Part shown: piece after piece, positions 1-7,771 of the stretch
How the letters are laid out: the number at the start of each line of letters is the position of its first letter
Position numbering within the stretch: the stretch's first letter is position 1
Origin: Lutibaculum baratangense AMV1
Lineage (GTDB): Bacteria; Pseudomonadota; Alphaproteobacteria; Rhizobiales; Tepidamorphaceae
Direction of reading: 5' to 3'
Assembly (NCBI RefSeq): GCF_000496075.1
Contig: NZ_AWXZ01000040.1
Coordinates: 62,001 to 126,000, forward strand
DNA length: 64,000 nt
Made by a program: the position numbers and the translations under genes
Notes under the pieces: model-generated
Told to the model about the DNA's origin: nothing
Database searches by the model: none
The model's input: the letters and a program-made list of their open reading frames with translations, nothing else

Positions 1-1084
1 CGACGAGGGCGATCAGCGGCAGGAGCAGGTAGCCGCGCCGCAGGAGCGTCTGCTTCAGAAGCTGCCAGCCCGCACCCGGATCGGGGGCGAGGCCGAGACG
101 GCCGGCCTCGAGCCGCACCGCGACCATGAGGGCGAGGACGTAGAGGAGGCCCGGCACGAGGGCGGCGAGCGCGATCTGCGCGTAGGGCACGCCGATGATC
201 TCGGCCATCAGGAAGGCCGCGGCCCCCATCACCGGCGGCAGGATCTGCCCGGCCGACGAGGCCGCGGCCTCGATGGCCCCGGCCAGGACCGGCGAGTAGC
301 CGACGCGCTTCATCAGCGGGATCGTGAAGGTGCCGGTGGTCACGACATTCGCGACGGCGCTGCCGTTGATCGTGCCGAGGAGCGAGCTCGACAGGGCGGC
401 CGAGAGGCCGGGGCCGCCCCTGACCCGGCCGGTGAGGCCTCGCGCGAGGTCGACGAAGACCTCGCCGGTGCCGATCTTCATCAGAAGCGTGCCGAGCAGC
501 GCGAAGAGGAAGATGTACTCGACCGCGACCCCCATCGGGACCCCGTAGACGCCCTCCGTCGAGAGCATGAGCGTCGAGGCGAGCCGCCACAGATCGTAGC
601 CGCCGTGCCCGTACTTGCCGGGAATGAGGTAGCCGAACCAGGCGTAGAGGATCGCGCAGACGAGGAGGACGACGAGCGCCCAGCCGAGAGAAAGCCGCGT
701 GAGCACGAGGATCACCGCCATCAGCCCGGCGAAGATCCAGAGGTCGGGCGCGGTCGCCATGGCGCCGCGCATGATGATGTCGATATAGGACTGCCAGAGA
801 TGGAGGCCCGGCACCGGCGCGAAGAGGGCCATCGCGTAGCAGAGGATCCGGACCCAGCCGTTCCGGGCCCGGTAGCCGAGATAGAGAAGCCCGGCGGCGG
901 CGATCAGCGAGAAGAAGGCGGAGCGCAGGATGAGAGCCGTGATCAGGCCGAAATAGGCGCCGTAGATCACGAGCGCGGTCACCGCGACCGCCAGGAGGGC
1001 GACGAGGCCGGAGACGACGACCGTCTCCGCCCGTCCGCGCGGCCCCGGTGCCTCGATACGCAGCCTTTCGAGGCCGAACGCCAT
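1..1084 (-). CDS. TRAP transporter fused permease (4TM/12TM), partial
   Basis: The reading frame starts at an ATG at 1084 and runs off the left edge, so about 361 N-terminal residues are visible. It is a very hydrophobic inner-membrane protein of the fused DctQM type that works with TAXI binding proteins. A short cytoplasmic start is followed by a small-subunit-like membrane region. The large subunit then begins, with the typical glycine- and serine-rich stretches around LLGTINGSAVANVVTTG and EAAASSAGQILPPVMGAAAF, which are characteristic of the TRAP large subunit. The gene lies 16 bp after the TAXI binding protein, with a GGAG ribosome site, so the two form one operon. It would use an ion gradient to import an organic acid. 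The substrate is unknown. Family assignment is firm; the C-terminus lies outside the window. Confidence 0.9.
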   Translation of the reverse strand, partial: MAFGLERLRIEAPGPRGRAETVVVSGLVALLAVAVTALVIYGAYFGLITALILRSAFFSLIAAAGLLYLGYRARNGWVRILCYAMALFAPVPGLHLWQSYIDIIMRGAMATAPDLWIFAGLMAVILVLTRLSLGWALVVLLVCAILYAWFGYLIPGKYGHGGYDLWRLASTLMLSTEGVYGVPMGVAVEYIFLFALLGTLLMKIGTGEVFVDLARGLTGRVRGGPGLSAALSSSLLGTINGSAVANVVTTGTFTIPLMKRVGYSPVLAGAIEAAASSAGQILPPVMGAAAFLMAEIIGVPYAQIALAALVPGLLYVLALMVAVRLEAGRLGLAPDPGAGWQLLKQTLLRRGYLLLPLIALV

Positions 1085-1100
1085 GCCGCCGCTCCGGAAC

Positions 1101-2030
1101 CTACTGCTCGTCGAAATAGCGCTTGGCGCCGGGGTGCAGGTCGATCGGCGTGTTCGGCGCGTCCTCGACCGAGATCGCCTTCGCCTGCGGATGCACCTCG
1201 CCGAGCTCGCCGAGATTGTCGAAGATCGCCTTCGTGACGTTGTAGACGAGCTCCTCGTCGGCGCCTTCCTTCGCGAAGAGGGTGGCGGGGTCGTTGATCA
1301 CCGTCACCGGCTCGGTCTGGTCGGGATAGGTCCCGGCGGAGATCTCGTAGGCCTGGTAGAAGGGGTATTCCTCGAAGATGCCCTTCACCTTCTCCTCGTC
1401 CAGCGAGAGCAGCACCATGTCGCGCTGCGCGTCGAGGTCGATGAGCGCCGCCGTGGGTGCGCCGGCGAGAACGACCGTCGCGTCGATCGTGCCGTTCATC
1501 AGCGCGGCCGTGCCCTCGGTGTAGGACAGGAACTGAACTCGCGAGGGATCGAAGACGCCGTAGGCCTCGAGCAGGCGCTGGGCGATGACGGCCGAGTTCG
1601 ACCCGGGAGGCCCGAGATTGACCCGCTTGCCCTCAAGCTCCTCGATGCTCGAGATGCCGGTGTCGGCGGTCGTCGCGATCTGCAGGACGGCCGGGTAGAG
1701 ATAGGCCACGGCCGCGACCGGCTGGGCGTCGCCGTCGAAGGCGCCTTCGCCGTTCTTCGCCTCGTAGAGGGTCGAGGACGAGGAGAAGCCGATCTGCATC
1801 TGGTCGGCCGCGACGCGGCGGATGTTCTCGATCGAGGCGCCCGTCACCTCGGCGCGCGCCGTCGTGTTCTCCATGTGCTTGTTCAGGACGTCGGCCATGC
1901 CGGCGCCGATCACGTAGAACAGGCCGCCGGTGCCGCCGGTGCCGATCGAGATGCGCTCCTGGGCGACCGCCGGCGATGCGACAAGCATCGTCCCGAGCCC
2001 CAGGGCCATGAACGCGTGTGAGAGCTTCAC
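1101..2030 (-). CDS. TAXI family TRAP transporter solute-binding protein
   Basis: This 309-residue exported protein captures the substrate in the periplasm and hands it to the adjacent fused permease. It starts at GTG 2030 behind a strong GGGAGG site. A signal peptide ends near SPAVAQ (about residue 24). The mature protein begins with the TAXI hallmark ISIGTGGTGGLFYVIG, and later shows LEGKRVNLGPPGSNS and a VVLAGAPTAAL stretch typical of the family. Its length is normal. TAXI proteins bind dicarboxylates, glutamate or aromatic acids in different bacteria. The nearby LigI-like hydrolase makes an aromatic-derived carboxylate possible, but that is inference only. Confidence 0.93.
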   Translation of the reverse strand: MKLSHAFMALGLGTMLVASPAVAQERISIGTGGTGGLFYVIGAGMADVLNKHMENTTARAEVTGASIENIRRVAADQMQIGFSSSSTLYEAKNGEGAFDGDAQPVAAVAYLYPAVLQIATTADTGISSIEELEGKRVNLGPPGSNSAVIAQRLLEAYGVFDPSRVQFLSYTEGTAALMNGTIDATVVLAGAPTAALIDLDAQRDMVLLSLDEEKVKGIFEEYPFYQAYEISAGTYPDQTEPVTVINDPATLFAKEGADEELVYNVTKAIFDNLGELGEVHPQAKAISVEDAPNTPIDLHPGAKRYFDEQ

Positions 2031-2204
2031 GTCTCGTCCTCCCTTTCGATGTCGCTGTCCCGGACCCCGGCTCTCCGACCAGGTTCCTCACCGGCTGCCA
2101 CCGCGAGCGGTGGCGTCCGACCGGCGTCCGGCGTCGCCCCGGGCGGATCCCGCGGCAACTCGGGCTCAACCCTTAAGCACCGTCCGCGCGTCTGTCCAGT
2201 GCCC

Positions 2205-2220
2205 TTAGACGATCGTCCAA
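2205..2220. promoter_or_regulatory. Probable TetR-type operator 1
   Basis: TTAGACGATCGTCCAA is an imperfect 16-bp palindrome around a perfect 10-bp core (GACGATCGTC, 2208-2217). Read on the other strand it shares TGGACGATCGT with a second site overlapping the regulator's start. It lies between the TRAP operon and the TetR gene, where the local regulator would be expected to act on both. Binding is inferred, not shown. Confidence 0.55.
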
Positions 2221-2302
2221 GAACCTTGCTTGCGCGATGAGCGGCGCGGGCGCCCATCATCCGCTCCTGCGCAGGAACATTCTTCTTGCCACGGAAAATA
2301 AT

Positions 2303-2318
2303 ATGGACGATCGTACAA
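2303..2318. promoter_or_regulatory. Probable TetR-type operator 2, overlapping the regulator start
   Basis: An ACGATCGT core palindrome (2307-2314) with flanks TGG and ACA repeats the operator 98 bp upstream (centre to centre). It covers the likely ATG of the TetR gene at 2303, so binding would block its own expression. The two copies and their placement suggest autoregulation plus control of the divergent TRAP operon. Confidence 0.5.
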
Positions 2319-3031
2319 AAGCAATGAGCGACGCAGAAACCACGAGGCGTGATCAGCCCGCGCCGGAACGGCGGCAGGCGAATGTGCGGCAGGCCGTGCT
2401 GGCGGCCGCGGAGGCGCTGTTCGCCGCGCACGGCTTCAACGCCGTGTCCATTCGCGACATCGCGGCCGCGTCGGGCGCCCATCCGGGCAGCGTCACCTAC
2501 CATTTCACGAACAAGATGAACCTCCTGCGCGAGATCTACCGGCGCCACTGCGGGCCGATGAACGCGCGCAGGCTCGAGCTCCTCCGGGAGGCGCTGCGGA
2601 TCAAGGCGAAGCAGGATCGCCTCCAGGCGATCCTGCGCGCCTATATCGTCCCGGCCTTCTCCTCCTCGACCGATCAGCCGGGCGGCGGCGCCCAGTTCAC
2701 GCGGCTGCGCGCGGCGCTCTCGGCGGAGGGCAGCGAGGAGACGCGCGGGATCATCGCTGAGGCGTTCGACGACACGACCCGGCAGTTCCTCGACGCGATC
2801 CACGAGACGCTGCCGGAGCTGACGCGCGGCGAGGTCGTCTGGCGCTCGCAGTTCCTGCTCGGCTCGCTCTACTACACGCTCATCAATCCCGAGCGGGTCA
2901 CCCGCCTGTCCGACGGCGAGGTCGACGGCTCCGACATGGACGCCGCGATCGACCAGCTCGTCGCCGCCATGATGTGGGGGCTCATGGGCCCGGCGCCCCG
3001 GGACGACGGGAGCGGCGGGTCCCGGACCTGA
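2303..3031 (+). CDS. TetR/AcrR family transcriptional regulator
   Basis: A ligand-responsive DNA-binding repressor of about 242 residues. The helix-turn-helix is clear near the N-terminus (VSIRDIAAASGAHPGSVTYHF), followed by an all-helical ligand/dimer domain with WRSQFLLGSLYYTL near the end. I chose ATG 2303 because GGA lies 7-10 bases before it. An upstream ATG at 2237 and a downstream ATG at 2324 are in frame, but 2324 has no ribosome site. It is divergent from the TRAP operon and 55 bp before the LigI-like gene. Two matching palindromes, one on its own start, point to control of both neighbours. The ligand is unknown. Confidence 0.9.
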   Translation: MDDRTKAMSDAETTRRDQPAPERRQANVRQAVLAAAEALFAAHGFNAVSIRDIAAASGAHPGSVTYHFTNKMNLLREIYRRHCGPMNARRLELLREALRIKAKQDRLQAILRAYIVPAFSSSTDQPGGGAQFTRLRAALSAEGSEETRGIIAEAFDDTTRQFLDAIHETLPELTRGEVVWRSQFLLGSLYYTLINPERVTRLSDGEVDGSDMDAAIDQLVAAMMWGLMGPAPRDDGSGGSRT

Positions 3032-3086
3032 CCGCCGGCGAGCCGCAGACGACACCATCGAGACGAGAAACCGAGGAAACCCGCGG

Positions 3087-3977
3087 ATGGCGACCGCCAG
3101 CACGATTCTGCCCTACGACACCGATCCCAAGAAGCCGGACGTGAAGCTGCCGGCGGGAGCCTGCGACGCGCACTGCCACGTCTTCGGCCCCGGCGACCGT
3201 TTTCCATACGCTCCAGGGCGCTCCTACACCCCGGTCGATGCCGGCAAGGAGACGCTGTTTGACCTCCACCGCTTCCTCGGGATCGATCGTTCCGTCATCG
3301 TCCAGGCGAGTTGCCACGGCTCGGACAACTCGGCGATGCTCGACGCGATCGCGCACGGCGAGGGGCGATATCGCGGCATCGCCATGGTCGAGGAGGACGT
3401 GAGCGAGGACGAGTTGAGGCGCCTCCACGAGGGCGGCATCCGCGGCGTGCGCTTCAACTTCGTGACCCATCTCGGCGGCGATGCGAAGATCGAGTCGGTC
3501 ATGCGGATCGTCGAGAAGATCGCGCCGCTGGGCTGGCACGTCGTCGTGCATTTCGACGCCGAGAAGCTCGAGACGCTGGGGCCGGTGCTCAAGCGCATCC
3601 CGCTCGTCATGGTGATCGACCACATGGGCCGGCCGGACGCGAGCCTCGGACTCGACCAGCCGGCCTTCCGCCTCCTGAACGAGCTCATGCAGGACGAGCG
3701 CTTCTGGGTGAAGGTTTCGGGTTGTGAGCGCATCTCGCGCGCCGGCCCGCCGTTCCACGACGCCGTCCCCTTCGCCAGGAGCCTCGTCGAGAGCTTTCCC
3801 GACCGCGTCCTCTGGGGCACCGACTTCCCGCATCCCAACATCAAGAAGCACATGCCGAACGACGGCGAGCTCGTCGACCTCCTCGCCCTGATCGCGCCCG
3901 ACGAGACGCTTCTCCACCGGCTGATGGTCGACAACCCGTTGCGGCTCTACTGGCCGGAGCAGGTGTCTCGGGCGTGA
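3087..3977 (+). CDS. LigI-like 2-pyrone-4,6-dicarboxylate hydrolase (amidohydrolase family)
   Basis: This 296-residue cytoplasmic amidohydrolase most resembles LigI, which opens 2-pyrone-4,6-dicarboxylate to oxalomesaconate/citramalate-type acids in the protocatechuate 4,5-cleavage route. Seen directly: the HxH motif DAHCHVFGP (His29, His31), VIVQASCHG, GIRGVRFNF, His179 in VIDHMGRP, and Asp246 in LWGTDFPHPN. These correspond to the known LigI active-site set. Length is normal. It follows the TetR gene by 55 bp and probably belongs to its regulon. No other lig genes (dioxygenase, LigJ, LigK) are in the window, so the true substrate could be a related lactone. Superfamily is certain; exact substrate is moderate. 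Confidence 0.78.
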   Translation: MATASTILPYDTDPKKPDVKLPAGACDAHCHVFGPGDRFPYAPGRSYTPVDAGKETLFDLHRFLGIDRSVIVQASCHGSDNSAMLDAIAHGEGRYRGIAMVEEDVSEDELRRLHEGGIRGVRFNFVTHLGGDAKIESVMRIVEKIAPLGWHVVVHFDAEKLETLGPVLKRIPLVMVIDHMGRPDASLGLDQPAFRLLNELMQDERFWVKVSGCERISRAGPPFHDAVPFARSLVESFPDRVLWGTDFPHPNIKKHMPNDGELVDLLALIAPDETLLHRLMVDNPLRLYWPEQVSRA

Positions 3978-4058
3978 CCACCCGGTGACGCCTGACGAGG
4001 TCCGGCTTCCCTTGCGCAAATAACGCTTTCATCTGTCCGTTCTCTCGCGGAAACTGCG

Positions 4059-5798
4059 GTGTCATCATCATCTGCAGGACGGGCAGTCGCCGTGAGCGCG
4101 GAGGCCGACTTCATCGAGCTGTTCGACGGCGGTGGGGAAGCCCCGGCGCCGCTCGGGCCGCCATGGAAGGTCGCGGTGATCGACGACGACGCCGCCGTCC
4201 ACGAGGGCACCCGGTTCGCGCTGCGCGACTTCCGCCTCGAGGGCCGCGGCATCGAGCTCCTCTCGGCGTTCTCCGCCAGCGAGGGGCGGGCGCTGCTGGC
4301 CGATCACCCCGACATCGCGGTCATCCTGCTCGACGTCGTCATGGAGGAGGACGAGGCGGGGCTCGAGCTCGTCGACGTCGTCCGCAACGAGCTCGCCAAC
4401 GAGACGGTGCGGATCATCCTGCGCACCGGCCAGCCCGGCCAGGCGCCGGAGCGGCGCGTCGTGGTCGACTACGACATCAACGACTACAAGGCGAAGACCG
4501 AGCTGACCGCCGACAAGCTGTTCACGGCCCTCGTGTCGGCGCTGAGGGGCTTCGAGCAGCTGAGGCAGCTGACCGTCTTCCGCGCCGGCCTCGAGGCCGT
4601 CATAGAGGCGGGCGCGGAGCTGCTGGCCGCGGAGGACGTCGACGCCCTGGCCGGGACGGCCGCCCGGCGCGCGGCGGGGCTCGTGCCCGGCGCCACCGAG
4701 GTCGCGGTGTCCCTGCAATGTCCGGCCGCGGGACGGGCCTTCGCCCGATGGGGCGCCCCCTCCGACCCGCCGCTCGACGGCCTGCTCGACGAGGGCCTGC
4801 GGAGGCGCCGGGCGATGGAAGGCGAGGGGCGCTCGGTGCATTTCGCCGTCTCGGGGACGTGCTCGGAGGTGGTGCTCGCCGTCGCGCACGGGGGCGAGGC
4901 CGCGGCGAGCGCGCGTGGGCTCGCCGATCTCTTCTGCACCCGCGTCTCGGTCGCCCTCGACAATCTGCGCCTGCGCCGGCAGCTGCACCGGGCGAAGGAC
5001 GACCTCGAGAGACGGGTCGCGGCGCGCACGGCGGAGCTCGTGGGCGCGAACCGGCGGCTCGAGGCGCAGGGGCAGGACCTGCGGCGGGCGAACGCCTTCA
5101 AGAACGAGATCCTCGGCACGATCGCCCACGACCTGAAGAACCCGCTGAACGTCATGCTCGGCCGCGCGCAGATCCTCGGCGAGCTCGTCGAGATGTCGCC
5201 CTTGCCGAAGGAGCCGGCCCACCGGCAGATCGAGGAGATCCGCAAGGCGGGCTCCAGGCTCTCCTCGATGATCGACAGCCTGATCTCGAACGCGATGATG
5301 GATGCCGCCGACATCAGCCTCGACCGCGCCGAGATCGATATCGGCGAGCTCGCCCGCCAGGTCGCCGAAACAAACCGCGCCGCTGCGGAGCGCAAGGCGC
5401 AGGACATCGCGCTCGGCGCAGAAGCCGGGCTTCTCGTCCACGGCGACGGCGAGCGGCTGCGCGAGGCGTTCGACAACCTCGTCGGCAACGCCGTGAAGTA
5501 CAGCCCGCCCGGCGCGCCGATCGAGGTGTCGGTCGAACGCACCGGCGGCCGGGTGCTCCTCAGCGTCCGCGACCGCGGGCCCGGCCTATCGCCGGAGGAT
5601 CTGAGGCGCGTCTTCACGCGCTTCCAACGGCTCTCGGCGCAGCCGACGGGCGGCGAAAGCTCCACCGGCCTCGGTCTCTCGATCGTCAAGCGGATCGTCG
5701 AGCTGCACGGCGGCGAGGCGACGGCCGCCAACAGGCCGGGTGGCGGGGCGGTCTTTGCGATCTCCCTGCCGCTCATCGGGGAGGAGGCACGGAAGTGA
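4059..5798 (+). CDS. Hybrid sensor histidine kinase with N-terminal receiver and DUF3369
   Basis: A soluble signalling kinase of 579 residues with no membrane segment. The order is: receiver domain (about 30-155, VAVIDDDAAVHEG, phospho-acceptor Asp92), DUF3369 sensory region (about 175-315), a short coiled coil, HisKA (AHDLKNPLN, His357) and HATPase_c (NLVGNAVKYSPPG, GPGLSPEDL, TGLGLSIV). INDYKAKTEL is typical of receiver-DUF3369 proteins. It likely phosphorylates the response regulator whose GTG start overlaps its TGA (GTGA). The start is GTG 4059; GTG 4092 is also possible. The signal is unknown; its own receiver suggests input from another kinase. Confidence 0.92.
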   Translation: MSSSSAGRAVAVSAEADFIELFDGGGEAPAPLGPPWKVAVIDDDAAVHEGTRFALRDFRLEGRGIELLSAFSASEGRALLADHPDIAVILLDVVMEEDEAGLELVDVVRNELANETVRIILRTGQPGQAPERRVVVDYDINDYKAKTELTADKLFTALVSALRGFEQLRQLTVFRAGLEAVIEAGAELLAAEDVDALAGTAARRAAGLVPGATEVAVSLQCPAAGRAFARWGAPSDPPLDGLLDEGLRRRRAMEGEGRSVHFAVSGTCSEVVLAVAHGGEAAASARGLADLFCTRVSVALDNLRLRRQLHRAKDDLERRVAARTAELVGANRRLEAQGQDLRRANAFKNEILGTIAHDLKNPLNVMLGRAQILGELVEMSPLPKEPAHRQIEEIRKAGSRLSSMIDSLISNAMMDAADISLDRAEIDIGELARQVAETNRAAAERKAQDIALGAEAGLLVHGDGERLREAFDNLVGNAVKYSPPGAPIEVSVERTGGRVLLSVRDRGPGLSPEDLRRVFTRFQRLSAQPTGGESSTGLGLSIVKRIVELHGGEATAANRPGGGAVFAISLPLIGEEARK

Positions 5799-6523
5799 CG
5801 GGGCAGCCGCATATCTACGTGGTCGACGACGAGGCCGCGGCGCGCGAGATGGTGGGAGACTACCTGCGGATGAGCGGCCTCAGGGTCACGCTCTGCGAGG
5901 GCGGCCAGGCCCTGCGGCAGGCGCTGGCCTCGGAGCCGCCCTCGCTCGTCGTCCTCGACCTCAACATGCCCGAGGAGGACGGGCTCTCGATCATCCGCGA
6001 CCTCAAGCGGTCGAGCGGCGTGCCGATCATCATGCTAACCGCCACTGCGAGCCCGATCGACCGGATCGTCGGGCTCGAGCTCGGGGCGGACGACTATCTC
6101 GCCAAGCCCTGCGAGCTGCGGGAGCTCCTGGCCCGCATCCGCTCCGTGCTCCGCCGAGCCGATGCCGGCGCCATCGCGGTCGCGCCGCAGCCGCAGCCGC
6201 AGGCGAACGCCCTCGTGAGGGTGGGCACGAAGCAGCTCGACCTCGACGCCCGCCTCCTGCGCGACGAGACGGGGGGAAGCCAGCCGCTGACCTCGTCCGA
6301 GTTCAGCCTCCTCAAGGCCTTCGTCGAGAACCCCCGCCGGGTTCTCTCGCGCGACCGGCTGCTCGATCTCGCCCAGGCCCGCGACGCCGAGGCCTTCGAC
6401 CGCGCCATCGACGTGCGCATCACCCGCATCCGCCGCAAGATCGAGCCCGATCCGCAGCGCCCCACCATCATCCGGACGGTGCGCGGGGCGGGATACGTGT
6501 TCTGCCCCGACGGCGAGGGCTGA
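5795..6523 (+). CDS. OmpR/PhoB-family response regulator
   Basis: A 242-residue DNA-binding regulator. The receiver domain (residues 5-120) has IYVVDDE, phospho-acceptor Asp55 in VVLDLNMPEEDG, and the conserved Lys in DDYLAKP. A winged-helix output domain (about 145-238) ends in RTVRGAGYVF. The GTG start overlaps the stop of the hybrid kinase gene, so the two are translated together and almost certainly form a cognate pair. The linker contains a short proline-glutamine run (APQPQPQAN). A pair of direct repeats just downstream could be its binding site. Confidence 0.93.
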   Translation: MTGQPHIYVVDDEAAAREMVGDYLRMSGLRVTLCEGGQALRQALASEPPSLVVLDLNMPEEDGLSIIRDLKRSSGVPIIMLTATASPIDRIVGLELGADDYLAKPCELRELLARIRSVLRRADAGAIAVAPQPQPQANALVRVGTKQLDLDARLLRDETGGSQPLTSSEFSLLKAFVENPRRVLSRDRLLDLAQARDAEAFDRAIDVRITRIRRKIEPDPQRPTIIRTVRGAGYVFCPDGEG

Positions 6524-6543
6524 ACTGTTTCCTCTCCCCGGCC

Positions 6544-6574
6544 GCGACGAAACAATTCTCGCTGGCGACGAAAC
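6544..6574. repeat. Direct repeat GCGACGAAAC, two copies 21 bp apart
   Basis: GCGACGAAAC occurs at 6544-6553 and 6565-6574, a spacing of two helical turns. It lies between the response regulator and the small exported protein, upstream of that gene's AAGGGGA ribosome site. OmpR-family regulators often bind tandem direct repeats, so this is a candidate target of the neighbouring regulator. No binding is demonstrated. Confidence 0.4.
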
Positions 6575-6679
6575 CTCTTTCCCGCCGCCACGACAGACTG
6601 GTGAAACCGGCAGCCCCTAGAACGGTCGTCATAGGGAGCTGCGGTCCGATGCGGCCAGGGCGGAAAGGGGAGACGTCAG

Positions 6680-7066
6680 ATGATCGACGCGCGCACTCTC
6701 GTCATCGCGGCCGTGGCGACGCTCGCCGTGGTTGGCCTCGACTTCGGCATCGGCCACAGCGCCGCGTTCGACGAGGCGAGGCCGGCGAAGGATCAGAGCC
6801 GCGTCGTCGGTCACACGACGACGACCGACCCGAACGCGCCGCAGTCGTCCGGCAGCGTCACCGTCGTCGGCCAGGCGAAGGCCGATCGGCTGTCCGCCGC
6901 GCCGTCCTGCGCCGCTCGCGGCTGGCCCTACCTGCCGGAGGCCTGCCTCGTCACCGCCGACGGCCGCGCGCCGCGCACCGCCGTCCGCACCCTCACGATC
7001 GAGGAACGTTCCGCCGCCGGCTCGAGCCTCGTGAGGCTGCCTGTCACGCAGATCGTCAGCCAGTAG
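6680..7066 (+). CDS. Small exported protein of unknown function
   Basis: A 128-residue protein with an N-terminal hydrophobic segment (about residues 5-27), either a signal peptide or a membrane anchor. A polar, low-complexity middle is followed by a two-cysteine motif, CAARGWPYLPEAC, of a type found in small periplasmic proteins of alphaproteobacteria. A disulfide between these cysteines is plausible. It starts at ATG 6680 behind AAGGGGAGA. It sits just after the two-component pair, with possible regulator sites in front, so it may be a target or accessory of that system. I do not recognise a named family. Confidence 0.65.
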   Translation: MIDARTLVIAAVATLAVVGLDFGIGHSAAFDEARPAKDQSRVVGHTTTTDPNAPQSSGSVTVVGQAKADRLSAAPSCAARGWPYLPEACLVTADGRAPRTAVRTLTIEERSAAGSSLVRLPVTQIVSQ

Positions 7067-7088
7067 GGCTGCCGGGGGGAGCCGGTCG

Positions 7089-7700
7089 ATGGACATGATC
7101 CCGAGCAACGTCGCCGGGCGGCGCCCGGGGGGAAGGCCGGGCGGGCCGATCATCCGCCCCGCACGGCTCGAGGAGACGGGGCTCCTGAGCCATCTCCACC
7201 TGGCCCATCTCTGGTGCGTCGCCATGCGCGACTGCTCGGCCGACGACATCGCGGCCTATCTCGAGCTGTTCCCCGGCGTCGACCCGGGCCTCGTCGCCTC
7301 CGGCCGCTACCTCGTCATGGAGGCGGACGGGCAGGTCGTGGCGGGTGGCGGCTGGTCGCCCGTCGGCGAGACGCTGACCGCGGCCCTCGCCATCGCCGGC
7401 AACGGCCTCGCGGAGACGGCCCTTCCCCGAGCATCCGCCATCCTCCGAGGCGTGTTCGTCTGCGACGAGAGGGTCGCAGCCCACCTGACGCGGGGGCTCA
7501 TGCAGCGCCTGGAAGCCGGCGCGGCCGGTGCGGGGCACGCCCTGTCGCTCGTCGTCACCACCCGCGATGCGGCGATGCGACTTCCCGCGCCCGGCTACCG
7601 CGACATCTGCCCGCTGCCCCTCGAGACGAGCGGCGCGAGGGTGCTGCCGCTCCTCCAGCTCAGCAAGCGCATCGGCGCGGCCCTCTCGGCCGTCGCCTGA
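7089..7700 (+). CDS. GNAT-like acetyltransferase-fold protein
   Basis: A 203-residue cytoplasmic protein. The core pattern fits a divergent GNAT domain: IIRPARLEETGLLSHLH near the N-terminus, then a solvent-exposed strand pair YLVMEADGQVVAGGGWSP, ILRGVFVCDERV, and a helix with GLMQRLEAGAAGAG. The acetyl-CoA loop (R/Q-x-x-G-x-G/A) is not clean, so activity is uncertain. It begins 22 bp after the small exported protein, and its TGA overlaps an in-frame ATG of the following kinase frame. This makes it part of the same transcription unit. Substrate unknown. Confidence 0.6.
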   Translation: MDMIPSNVAGRRPGGRPGGPIIRPARLEETGLLSHLHLAHLWCVAMRDCSADDIAAYLELFPGVDPGLVASGRYLVMEADGQVVAGGGWSPVGETLTAALAIAGNGLAETALPRASAILRGVFVCDERVAAHLTRGLMQRLEAGAAGAGHALSLVVTTRDAAMRLPAPGYRDICPLPLETSGARVLPLLQLSKRIGAALSAVA

Positions 7701-7771
7701 TGATCCAGCCGCGCCCGTCGCCCGATGCAAAACCTGTTCCTGCCTCGGCTGCGCCTGCTAGGATCGGCGGC

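Noticed and set aside
1083-2021. 312-residue plus-strand frame over the TAXI gene
   Set aside because: Arg/Val/Asp-rich shadow of the high-G+C opposite strand; the minus-strand protein has clear family motifs.
4163-5794. Open frame upstream of the OmpR-type regulator
   Set aside because: The frame stays open through the kinase gene only because of high G+C; the regulator begins at GTG 5795.
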